From Marine Group II euryarchaeote MED-G38 (GTDB lineage: Archaea; Thermoplasmatota; Poseidoniia; Poseidoniales; Thalassarchaeaceae): DNA of 32,721 nt. The stretch is from contig NTJP01000001.1 of NCBI GenBank assembly GCA_002457145.1, positions 1 to 32,721 on the forward strand. The letters are read 5' to 3'. Position 1 is the stretch's first letter, and every line of letters begins with the position of its first letter. The position numbers and the translations under genes are program-made. Positions 16,428 to 24,674 of this stretch are shown here, piece after piece. Below the pieces are notes generated by a model that saw nothing but the letters and a program-made list of their open reading frames with translations, was not told the origin of the DNA and searched no databases.

Positions 16428-18599
16428 ATGTTGACAGGGGCAGAGTTGAGAATACTCGCCCATTTGTCAAAATTTCAAGGTAATGAAGATGATAAATGGG
16501 ATATCCCCCGAGAACAATCTCTTCCAGGGATCGCGGAATCATTAGGCGTGGTGAGATCTGCCTTACATACGCCGCTGTCGTCGTTGGAAAAATACAATTT
16601 TATAATATCAAGAAGTGCACGTGTTTCAGGCATTGGCTCACGAAAAAGAACAGTTATTCATATAACTAACAAAGGATTATCAACCCTTTTGGCCAGTGAA
16701 ACACCAAAATCTAGGAAATATCGTAATTTCGGGCCAGTTCCTAATTTGACAACCCTTCATGGTAGGGAAAGGGAAATTAAGAAAATTACTGATCTATTAG
16801 AAAATGGAAAAAATGTGCTTCTCAATGGCCTTCCTGGAATAGGTAAAACAAGCCTCGCTCGAGGAGTTGCAGATTCTCTAATGGCAAAAGGTTGGGTCTT
16901 ACGTTGGGCATCTTGTGGAGGCGATTCCGATATTTCATCAATAGCTGAAATGTGGTTGGGTCAATCAGGTTGGTCGTCACCAGAAGCAATTGCGACAAAT
17001 ATTGACTCCTCACGAACTTTATTAATTATCGATGAAATTCAAGAATTAAATAAAAGACATATTAACAATATTGAAATTCTGCTTTCTGAAATATCTGATA
17101 TTCAATCATCCGTTTTAGTTATGGTAAGGGCACCCAGTCCATTCAAAGATTTACCAAATTATGAAACTATAAGATTAGATGGCCTCTCATATGAAGATGC
17201 GAGAAACATTCTTCCAAGCGGTTTAGATGAGGAATCTGCATTGAAAGTTACCAAATCATTAGGAGGACACCCATTAGCATTGCACTTATGGTCTCCAGAA
17301 GAAGAAATTCCGGAAAAAATTGAAGCAGTTCAAGAATATGTAAAATCTACAGTATTAAAAAGACTAAGTGAAGAAGGATTAGAAACCTTAGATGAATTAT
17401 GCTTATCTCCAATACCTTTGAATTATGATGAATTATTCTATCCTTCAGGAACCAGTGAATTAGATAATTCAGCAATATTAAGGTGGTTTGGTGATGAATT
17501 AGAAACACATCATCTAATAAGAAATGTTAGAAGAAATAACTACTCTTTGGAAAGTTCATATGCACTAAATTCCAAAATGGCAAAAAAATGGGCTAAACGT
17601 GAAGGATATAGGGCAAAAAGGTTGGAAGCACATTTCCGACTTGAGTCTGGTCAAGATATCGACTCTGAATGGCTAATCACCAATCTTTCTTACATAATCA
17701 ACCAAGATAGTGCAGCTGCGGCCATTATAGCGGAACAGGCTATAGAAATTAGTAATGATAGTCTGTTGAGAGAAATGGCATCTGATATAGCATTAGAGAG
17801 AGGTGAAACTGAAATTGCAGATTTACATATTGGAGAGCTTCCAGAGGGCGCAAAAAAGAAACTCCGCCAGGCCCGACTTGCAAGAATCAAGGGGAACCAT
17901 AATCTTGCAGAAGATTTAGATTCACAGGCAATAGAAGATCTTGATTCTATACAGAGAATAAAGCATGAGATTTCTACACTTGTCAGATTATACGATGATA
18001 GACTACCTGGTTCCATGAATTCTTCTTTAGCAGAAAAAATAAACAAAAGAATTAGGAGTTTAGATATTTCTGATTTACCTTCAGAACAAAAAAATCCTGC
18101 GATGCTATCAATAAATCTTTTAAAATTTTTAATCGCATCAGAATTACAAGATCTTTCTACTGCAGCGACTTCAAGAAGTTTATTAGAGTCACAATTAGGC
18201 CATAATCATCCAAGATTAAGGATTCTTGATTTAAGATCTCGCCTATCTGTAAGAGAAAACAATACCGCTTCTTCAGAATCAATTGAAGCAGCAAAGATTG
18301 AGATTGAGAATTGTAATGATTTACTCGATAAAATCAGTTTAATTCATGCAACTTTAGAAGCATCAGGATCCAATTACCCAAATTGGTTAATTGAAAAACA
18401 TACTAATATTTCTAAGAAATTTTTACGAGAAGATATAGCTGCATATCGAAGAATATCTGCTCAAAAGTGGTTCTGGAAAGGATTATTGGAGCCAGAAAAG
18501 AGACTATCACACTGGAGAGAAGCATTAGGTAGATTTAGAAAAGCCGAATGCAATAACGCAGCAAATGAATTATTAAGAATGATATCTAAAATAATCTAA
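16428..18599 (+). CDS. winged-helix STAND (NB-ARC/SWACOS-like) NTPase
   Basis: The 723-residue protein begins with a winged-helix DNA-binding region (about 1-90; EQSLPGIAESLGVVRSALHT recognition part, then a basic wing SGIGSRKRTVIHIT). A STAND-type ATPase follows: entry motif LHGREREIKKI (110-120), Walker A GLPGIGKT (134-141), Walker B LLIIDE (198-203), a sensor-1 Arg in VMVRAPS (231-237) and the GxP motif GGHPLAL (279-285). Residues 300-410 look like a second winged-helix. From about 410 to the end it is all-helical with TPR-like character (for example AKKKLRQARLARIKGNHNLA). This layout suits a signal-driven transcription regulator such as MalT-like proteins, or a switch ATPase. The signal and target are unknown. 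It ends exactly where the convergent RAM gene ends. Confidence 0.82.
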   Translation: MLTGAELRILAHLSKFQGNEDDKWDIPREQSLPGIAESLGVVRSALHTPLSSLEKYNFIISRSARVSGIGSRKRTVIHITNKGLSTLLASETPKSRKYRNFGPVPNLTTLHGREREIKKITDLLENGKNVLLNGLPGIGKTSLARGVADSLMAKGWVLRWASCGGDSDISSIAEMWLGQSGWSSPEAIATNIDSSRTLLIIDEIQELNKRHINNIEILLSEISDIQSSVLVMVRAPSPFKDLPNYETIRLDGLSYEDARNILPSGLDEESALKVTKSLGGHPLALHLWSPEEEIPEKIEAVQEYVKSTVLKRLSEEGLETLDELCLSPIPLNYDELFYPSGTSELDNSAILRWFGDELETHHLIRNVRRNNYSLESSYALNSKMAKKWAKREGYRAKRLEAHFRLESGQDIDSEWLITNLSYIINQDSAAAAIIAEQAIEISNDSLLREMASDIALERGETEIADLHIGELPEGAKKKLRQARLARIKGNHNLAEDLDSQAIEDLDSIQRIKHEISTLVRLYDDRLPGSMNSSLAEKINKRIRSLDISDLPSEQKNPAMLSINLLKFLIASELQDLSTAATSRSLLESQLGHNHPRLRILDLRSRLSVRENNTASSESIEAAKIEIENCNDLLDKISLIHATLEASGSNYPNWLIEKHTNISKKFLREDIAAYRRISAQKWFWKGLLEPEKRLSHWREALGRFRKAECNNAANELLRMISKII

Positions 18600-18833
18600 T
18601 TATATTTCAGCACCAATTAAAGTTCTCGTTTCTGAAATTCCTGGTATATTTCTTATATCTTGGATAATGCACCTTGTTAATTCAGACTCTTCTTCAGCTT
18701 CGATTTTAACAAATAAATCATGCATACCAAAAACAATCCATTGTCCAACAACGGTTTCAAATTTACTTACAGCTTCTCTGACTTCTACCTCCTTTCCAGG
18801 ATTAGTTGTTATCAAAACAAATCCAACTGCCAT
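18600..18833 (-). CDS. stand-alone Lrp/AsnC ligand-binding (RAM) domain protein
   Basis: The 77-residue protein consists only of the Lrp/AsnC C-terminal effector domain (alpha-beta sandwich): FVLITTNPGKEVEVREAVSK, the GMHDLFVKIEA strand, and NIPGISETRTLIGAE at the end. No helix-turn-helix is present, so it cannot bind DNA as Lrp does. Small ligand-binding RAM proteins form ring assemblies and may bind amino acids, modulate full-length Lrp, or act as metabolic sensors. Its ATG overlaps the upstream paralogue's stop by one base (TAATG), so the two are surely co-translated. Confidence 0.88.
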   Translation of the reverse strand: MAVGFVLITTNPGKEVEVREAVSKFETVVGQWIVFGMHDLFVKIEAEEESELTRCIIQDIRNIPGISETRTLIGAEI

Positions 18834-19069
18834 TATTGAGCCTCCACTGCAATTAAAGTCTCAGTATGTTGAACTCCTGGTATGGCCCTCATTACACCAA
18901 TTAATGTCTTAGCCATTTTACGTTCATCTTCAAAATCAATTCTAGCCACTAAATCGTATTCTCCATAAGAAACATGCGTTTCTGAAATTTCTTCAATTTC
19001 AAGTAGTTTTTGATAAACTAAATGTTCACTTCCTGGTGTCGCTCTAATTAAAACAAAAGCCGTACTCAT
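18833..19069 (-). CDS. stand-alone Lrp/AsnC ligand-binding (RAM) domain protein, paralogue
   Basis: This is the first gene of the tandem pair, 78 residues from ATG 19069. A further ATG at 19096 would add nine residues (MARASISEI), but the 19069 start aligns with the start of the paralogue, and CATAAAC near 19099-19105 lies about 33 nt upstream. Visible signatures are TAFVLIRATPGSEHLVYQKL, SYGEYDLVARIDF and AIPGVQHTETLIAVE. Identity with its neighbour is modest, so the duplication is old and the two may form hetero-oligomers or bind different ligands. It is divergent from the giant surface-protein gene across an 88-nt gap that holds a perfect dyad. Confidence 0.87.
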   Translation of the reverse strand: MSTAFVLIRATPGSEHLVYQKLLEIEEISETHVSYGEYDLVARIDFEDERKMAKTLIGVMRAIPGVQHTETLIAVEAQ

Positions 19070-19113
19070 GATTTCACTAATACTCGCCCTTGCCATGTGT
19101 TTATGACTTCTAC

Positions 19114-19132
19114 GATTGATGAGACATCAATC
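19114..19132. promoter_or_regulatory. perfect 8-3-8 dyad, candidate operator
   Basis: GATTGATG-AGA-CATCAATC is a perfect inverted repeat in the divergent gap between the RAM pair and the giant surface-protein gene. It ends about 26-32 nt before the GTG 19158 and ATG 19164 starts, where a TATA box would lie, so a bound protein could block that promoter. Confidence 0.45.
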
Positions 19133-19157
19133 ATCACTCTAAGTAAGGGATTACATA

Positions 19158-22100
19158 GTGCTAATGACTCGCAAATTCATGGATGCACACTTCTCTCATT
19201 TTCAGAAGCGTGCTATCTTTCTAGTATTCATTATTTTTACCTCAAGCCTTGGAACCATTACTACTACTGCTTCTCAGACTAGTAAAACAACTATAGTTTG
19301 GTCCGGGTCAGTATTTCTTCAAGACGGTTTCAATGTCCAAACTGGTCAAATATTAATTGTTCAACCTGGAACAAATATTGTTTTGGGAGATGAAGAAAAT
19401 ATAGTAATTGATGGTAGAATAAGTATCCAAGGTACAGAAAATGCTCCAGTAACATTAGAAGCTAGTTCTGGAAATCATCATGGAATTGTATTTAATGTGA
19501 CCAGCAATAGTCATAATTCTGTAATTGATAATTTGACAATTAACGATGCAAAATACGGTATAACCATTTATGGGAGCGATCCTATTATAACTAATTTAAT
19601 CATAATCAATGCGGATAGTGTAGCTGTAGATTTATTTGATGGTGCTTCACCAATAATAACAAATCTGACTATTGAGGGAGGTGGTCAGGATTTACATGGA
19701 TTTTCATCTTCTTGGAGGTACGGAATAGGACTATCTATTGGTTTTGAATCCGCTCCAGTTGTAAATGGTGCAAATATAGATGGATTAATCACTCGTGGTT
19801 TGAATTTCTGGGGAAAAGCAGGAGGTTTATTTTCTGACATCAACATTTCAAATATTTCCGGTGCAACTTTATCGGTATCTGCAGGCGTCTGGGTCGAAGA
19901 CTCAATTCCGTTACTAACAAATACAAATATCAATCGCTGTGATAATGGTATATTTGTCAGACATCAAACAGAGGCTTGGACTACTAGGCCAACCTTTTCA
20001 GACATAGTTGTAGAAAATAGTCAATATCGTGGAATAATGGTTGAACGATATAATCATAGTCAATATTCAAATTTACTTACAAATGCCATTTTTGAAAATT
20101 TAGAACTTAGAGGTACAGGAGGTCCAAATGCAAAAACCTCCGGGTTAGGATATGCAGCATTCGATATTAACACGAGCGGAGTCCATATAGATGGTGCTGT
20201 AATAGAAGATAATATCGCAGTAGGGCTAAGGGCATATATGACCGACTCTTCTACCAAAATAGAAAATGCTACCTTCTTAAATAATGGACAAACATCTTTC
20301 TCTGCTCCAATTAATGATCGTGCTGGATTATTTTTCAGAAGTGTAAGTTGGGGCTCAAAAGGCCCAGCCGTGATTAACAACTTAATCGTAAATAATTCAA
20401 TCGGCCCAGGTATATTAATGATGAAAGGAGGAGTAATAGGTAACAATTGGGTTGCATCAGAGAATGGGGCCAATGGTGTAGATTTCCGAGAATTCCATCC
20501 TAGGGTTGATTTAATAGTGAGTAATAATAATACAAAAAATGGAGTATATATTTTTGACTCTAGTAATGTTGAACTTTCTAATGTCCATACAAGTGAAAAC
20601 GGTTTCGATCAATCTGACTCCGAAGATGGTGCAGGTATATTTTTCCATGATTCAAATACCGTAATGAGTGGTGGGAAAAATGTTAGTTGTTTTGTCTGCT
20701 CGTCTATCGGAGATCAGCATGGCATTATTATAAAAAATAGTATCGATTTACAATTAAAAAATATAATAGTTAGAGACGTAGTTTCTCCAATTTCATTAAA
20801 TATAGATAATTCAGATATTACTTATTTTGGTAATATTATACTTGATGATGTGATAATATTTTCTAATTCCTCTGATTATGCATTAAAAATGTTAGAAGTG
20901 GATGCAAAAATAAATGATTTACAAATATCAGATTCTAATAGTGGAATTTACTGGAGTGCTAAAGGAATATCCAAATCTTCAATGTCTAATAGTGTAATTT
21001 ATGGTAGCGAAAATGGATGTTTAGATTTAATAGATCATATTGAATTGCTGGTTGCCAATACTAGTATTCACTGTTTCTCAAATAATCCAACTTCAGATAA
21101 TAGTTTTGTTAATTTCACACATACGAATTTATTTCAAAATTCGTCAATGCAAAACTCATTTATTTTAGGAGATAATAATCACATTAGATGGATTTCATCA
21201 TTAGATATTTTGACGCCTTCTTCTTTATATGAAAATAATATATTTGATATGATGTGGAGTATAGATGTACATACAATTAATCAACATTTAATGAATATTC
21301 CATATGCAGATGTCAACATAACATTTGATTTATATGAAGATAATTTATCATCTACTCAACCATATTCAGGGAACTATCTTTATGGTCCTTTCATTGGGAA
21401 AAGATGGACCTCTCAAAATGGATGGGAATCAGATAACACAGTTAATTCTAGTTGTAATTATGATGGGATTCAAAATAATACATCTTCATTTATTTTAGAT
21501 TCAGATAAATTAGTAATTTGTAGGCTTGATATCTCAAATCAAGCACCTTTCATAATTTGGGAGATTCCCGAAAATGATTTCCAATATTCTAGTGCCAGTA
21601 TAGTTATCTTTGATGCTACCGAATCTTGGGATTTAGATTTAGATGAAATTACTTTTAGATGGTCAAGTAATTTGGACGGAGAATTTACATTCTCTTGTAT
21701 AAATGGAGAAAATATAGGTAATTATTCTTACATAATTGCAAATGATGCTTCTCAATGTCTATCTGATGGCGTTCACCAAATAACCCTGGAAGTATGCGAT
21801 ATTGAAAATCAATGTGTTAACGAAACAAGGAGGATCGAGTTAGTAAATTTACCTCCTATACTTTCTGTTGAGACTATGCCCAAAATCAATTATCTAGGAA
21901 TTCTTTATCTCGGCCAAACAGCAAATATTAGTGTTCTATTAGATGGTACTTATGATCCAGAAGAAGGTGATCTTTGGTGTTGGTTGGAAACATCATATGA
22001 AGAATCTGAAATTCAAGAAGAGCCAAATTGCCCGGAAGAGATTTCTAGATCATTCATTGGTGCACCTGACCAATTTAATGTTACAGTATTTGCTTCAGAC

Positions 22101-23837
22101 GGTATAAATCCAAGTCGCAGCTGGACCTTTAATGTCAGATTATACAATGAATTACCATCTGCAATTATGCAAATATCTAGAGTTGATAACTTGTCTTCTA
22201 ATTTAGTGAAACTTAATGGAGAAAGTACTATTGATCCAGAAGGAGACAATGTGAAATTTGAATTCTTAAGTAGCATAGATGGTCTATTATATTCAGGACT
22301 TGAATCAACAAGTACAATTGAATGGCTAGGATATCTTTCAAAAGGGACTCATAATATTACCATGAGGGCTAGTGATGATTTACCTAATCATGTCGGCCTT
22401 TGGACTAGCTATTCAATAGAATTAGAAGTATTAAATTCACCTCCTGTTGCATTAATTTCACAGCCATTAAATGGCATTGTGGCAGAATCTGGTGATTTAT
22501 TGAAATTTGAGTCTACGGGGTCTGGAGACTGGGATCTTACATGTTCAGAATTAATTAATAATGGAAGTAATTTACTCTGTAACCCAATATTATCAGAAAA
22601 TGAAGACCTAGTTAGTATTCTATGGGTTAGCGATAAATTAGTAGATCCAATTGGTACTGATTGGGAGTTTGAGACTCGATTGCCATCCGGAAATCATAAC
22701 ATTACTCTTTCATTAAATGATGGTAGCCAGCAAATAGTTAGTTCCCCAGTTAATATTATAATAAATGAATCTGCACCTATATTGGTTCTTGATTCACCGG
22801 TTCCCGATATCCAAGTAAATTCTAATTCTCCTGTTTTATTTGATTTTAGAGATTCTTTTGATCCGGATGGGAATTCATTTTTAGTAAGTATCCACTCAGA
22901 TTTGATGGGTGTTATTTTGGAAAATAAAACTACAGAATATTGGTACAATGATTACCTTTTGGCAGGAATTCATATCCTAACTATAAAATTAATTGACTCA
23001 AATGGTATGGAGAGAATTTATACACAAAAAATAACAGTTTTTGAATCTGCTCCTGTGGCAGATATTAAGAATTTAGTAGATGGCCAATATATTCCTCCGG
23101 GAGAACCTGTTAATCTTGATGCCTCATCTTCTTATGATTTTGATAATGATATTGTATTATACAAATGGTCACTAAATGATGGTACGATAATCAGTAATAA
23201 TCAACAAGAATTTGTTAATTTTAATCCAGGTTCAATACAAATAAATTTACTTGTCCAAGATTCAAGAGGGGCACAAGATGTTACTTCAATTAACCTAACA
23301 GTAGGCTCCAGCTTTCCAAAACTTGATAATTTAATCATTTCAATAGACTCAATTGAAGTAAATGTTCCTACTGAAGTTTACATATATGTTACACTAGATG
23401 ACTCTGATGGTACAACAAATCAAGTAAATGGTGAAATGCTGAGCGGAGGTATTTCTGAGGTAATGATATTCAGAGACGATGGTGAAGGTAGTGATGAAGT
23501 TGCAGGCGATGATATCTGGACATATAGGTCTAATTGGGTTGTTTCTGAAGGAAACTGGGTCAAAGTCGAGATATGGGCTCTAGATGGGAATCTTGTTAGT
23601 CAATCTCAAGTAGAAACAATACCTATAGTAAAACAAAATAAAGAAAATACATTAGATTGGTTATTTAGTGCAGGGCTACCTATTCTAATTTTTTCAATGA
23701 TAATTTTCTCTCTCTTAGGTATTTCTTATGTCAAAAACAGACGTATTCAAATTGCTAAAGATATTGAATTAATTGAGTCTTGGTCAGCATTTGTTCCAAG
23801 AGATTTAGATGACGAATTTGATAAAAAAGAAGACTAA
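19158..23837 (+). CDS. giant cell-surface protein: signal peptide, beta-helix, PKD/Ig-like repeats, C-terminal anchor
   Basis: The 1559-residue protein starts with a signal-anchor-like segment (basic, then hydrophobic residues 19-38, then TTTASQT). Residues about 45-650 form a right-handed parallel beta-helix region, with many short rungs such as VIDNLTINDAKYGITIYGSD and a rung-like SxxDN/NGxxF pattern as in pectate-lyase-fold or NosD proteins. From about 795 to 1490 come roughly seven PKD/Ig-like domains, several with acidic loops that may bind calcium (DLDLDE, DPEGD, DPDGN, DFDND, DSDGT). A membrane helix at about 1505-1528 and a short charged tail end the protein. N-x-S/T sequons are dense. 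It is probably an envelope or adhesion protein. The start may be GTG 19158, ATG 19164 or ATG 19179. Confidence 0.85.
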   Translation: MLMTRKFMDAHFSHFQKRAIFLVFIIFTSSLGTITTTASQTSKTTIVWSGSVFLQDGFNVQTGQILIVQPGTNIVLGDEENIVIDGRISIQGTENAPVTLEASSGNHHGIVFNVTSNSHNSVIDNLTINDAKYGITIYGSDPIITNLIIINADSVAVDLFDGASPIITNLTIEGGGQDLHGFSSSWRYGIGLSIGFESAPVVNGANIDGLITRGLNFWGKAGGLFSDINISNISGATLSVSAGVWVEDSIPLLTNTNINRCDNGIFVRHQTEAWTTRPTFSDIVVENSQYRGIMVERYNHSQYSNLLTNAIFENLELRGTGGPNAKTSGLGYAAFDINTSGVHIDGAVIEDNIAVGLRAYMTDSSTKIENATFLNNGQTSFSAPINDRAGLFFRSVSWGSKGPAVINNLIVNNSIGPGILMMKGGVIGNNWVASENGANGVDFREFHPRVDLIVSNNNTKNGVYIFDSSNVELSNVHTSENGFDQSDSEDGAGIFFHDSNTVMSGGKNVSCFVCSSIGDQHGIIIKNSIDLQLKNIIVRDVVSPISLNIDNSDITYFGNIILDDVIIFSNSSDYALKMLEVDAKINDLQISDSNSGIYWSAKGISKSSMSNSVIYGSENGCLDLIDHIELLVANTSIHCFSNNPTSDNSFVNFTHTNLFQNSSMQNSFILGDNNHIRWISSLDILTPSSLYENNIFDMMWSIDVHTINQHLMNIPYADVNITFDLYEDNLSSTQPYSGNYLYGPFIGKRWTSQNGWESDNTVNSSCNYDGIQNNTSSFILDSDKLVICRLDISNQAPFIIWEIPENDFQYSSASIVIFDATESWDLDLDEITFRWSSNLDGEFTFSCINGENIGNYSYIIANDASQCLSDGVHQITLEVCDIENQCVNETRRIELVNLPPILSVETMPKINYLGILYLGQTANISVLLDGTYDPEEGDLWCWLETSYEESEIQEEPNCPEEISRSFIGAPDQFNVTVFASDGINPSRSWTFNVRLYNELPSAIMQISRVDNLSSNLVKLNGESTIDPEGDNVKFEFLSSIDGLLYSGLESTSTIEWLGYLSKGTHNITMRASDDLPNHVGLWTSYSIELEVLNSPPVALISQPLNGIVAESGDLLKFESTGSGDWDLTCSELINNGSNLLCNPILSENEDLVSILWVSDKLVDPIGTDWEFETRLPSGNHNITLSLNDGSQQIVSSPVNIIINESAPILVLDSPVPDIQVNSNSPVLFDFRDSFDPDGNSFLVSIHSDLMGVILENKTTEYWYNDYLLAGIHILTIKLIDSNGMERIYTQKITVFESAPVADIKNLVDGQYIPPGEPVNLDASSSYDFDNDIVLYKWSLNDGTIISNNQQEFVNFNPGSIQINLLVQDSRGAQDVTSINLTVGSSFPKLDNLIISIDSIEVNVPTEVYIYVTLDDSDGTTNQVNGEMLSGGISEVMIFRDDGEGSDEVAGDDIWTYRSNWVVSEGNWVKVEIWALDGNLVSQSQVETIPIVKQNKENTLDWLFSAGLPILIFSMIIFSLLGISYVKNRRIQIAKDIELIESWSAFVPRDLDDEFDKKED

Positions 23838-24571
23838 TTTTCCTCTTTGCCCCAAGGTGTACTTTTACTAAATAATCCAAATCTTAACCAGAATAATCTT
23901 CTTAGATTTAGTAATCCATCTCCCCATGTATTAATTTCGGCATCTCCAACTCTAACCCTATAGGGGACACTAATTTCCAGAGTTTTATTTGAAGGAAGAT
24001 AGCGTCTAGCCCTTATTTTAAATTCTTGAGATAAGGGCATACCATCATGCATCGGTCTAACCTTAACATTATCAAAAATTGATTTCTTGAAAACCCACAT
24101 ACCACTTTGTGAATCTTTAATCCCATACCAAAATAACATTCTAGCTGTAGTTGATAATGTCCAATTTCCAAATCCATGCATTCCTGACATCGCTCCATCT
24201 TCTGCTTTGGTTAAACGATCGCAAGTAATCCAGTCTAAATTATCATCTAATAATTTACGTACTAAACCAGGTACTTCTTCTCCGGGATATGTACAATCAG
24301 CATCCATAGTAACAATAATTTCTCCTGGGGCAATTGCAAAGCCAGTTTTGTAAGCACGGCCATATCCTTTTCTTTTTTCAAGATAAACCGTTGCTCCTTC
24401 TTTTTCTGCTAATTCTCTGGTAGCATCAGTCGAATTACCATCCACAATTAAGAAATCAAGTTTATCGCACCAACCATCATTTGGTACTGACCTAATTGTA
24501 TCAATGATTGCAGCTTCTTCATTTCGTGTAGGAATCACAACAGTAACGTGAACAGGTAATGAGTCTGACAT
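23834..24571 (-). CDS. GT2-family glycosyltransferase (dolichol-phosphate sugar synthase-like)
   Basis: The 245-residue protein has the GT-A fold features of GT2: VTVVIPTRNEEAAIIDTI at 9-26, the nucleotide-sugar Asp in FLIVDGNSTDAT, EKRKGYGRAYKTGF, the metal-binding DxD at 90-92 (TMDADCTYPGEE), and GIKDSQSGMWVFKK, matching the D-x-x-SG acceptor-side motif. No membrane helices are present, so it resembles soluble DPM1-type enzymes that load mannose or glucose on a polyprenyl phosphate for protein glycosylation. The stop overlaps the convergent giant-protein stop by 4 nt. ATG 24571 is preceded, 8 nt upstream, by GGGAGG (minus strand of 24580-24585), the clearest Shine-Dalgarno sequence in the window. 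Confidence 0.87.
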   Translation of the reverse strand: MSDSLPVHVTVVIPTRNEEAAIIDTIRSVPNDGWCDKLDFLIVDGNSTDATRELAEKEGATVYLEKRKGYGRAYKTGFAIAPGEIIVTMDADCTYPGEEVPGLVRKLLDDNLDWITCDRLTKAEDGAMSGMHGFGNWTLSTTARMLFWYGIKDSQSGMWVFKKSIFDNVKVRPMHDGMPLSQEFKIRARRYLPSNKTLEISVPYRVRVGDAEINTWGDGLLNLRRLFWLRFGLFSKSTPWGKEEN

Positions 24572-24579
24572 ATTAACAA

Positions 24580-24585
24580 CCTCCC
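24580..24585 (-). promoter_or_regulatory. strong Shine-Dalgarno for the GT2 gene
   Basis: GGGAGG on the minus strand lies 8 nt before ATG 24571. Most other genes here look leaderless, so this gene probably has a leader and uses rRNA pairing. Confidence 0.6.
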
Positions 24586-24652
24586 GAGGAAGAAGTCTAT
24601 TTTGAATGATACTATTGCCAAATCACCAACATTATCTTCAAAGATTATCGAC

Positions 24653-24672
24653 TAGGGCCATGTAAGGTCCTA
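24653..24672 (+). promoter_or_regulatory. stem-loop or operator touching the GT4 start
   Basis: TAGGGCC (24653-24659) pairs with GGTCCTA (24666-24672) with one G-U pair and a 6-nt loop. It ends 2 nt before ATG 24675 and lies between a TATA-like GATTAT (near 24643-24648) and the start codon. Confidence 0.4.
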
Positions 24673-24674
24673 CT

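Noticed and set aside
16371-18599. STAND ATPase plus uvrC as a possible antiviral defence island
   Set aside because: There is no effector domain on the STAND protein, no other defence gene nearby, and uvrC pairs with a tRNA gene instead. A regulator role is simpler.
20060-20473. 137-codon open frame antisense to the giant surface gene
   Set aside because: It mirrors the beta-helix coding region and has no recognisable domain; the plus-strand frame is continuous over 4.6 kb.
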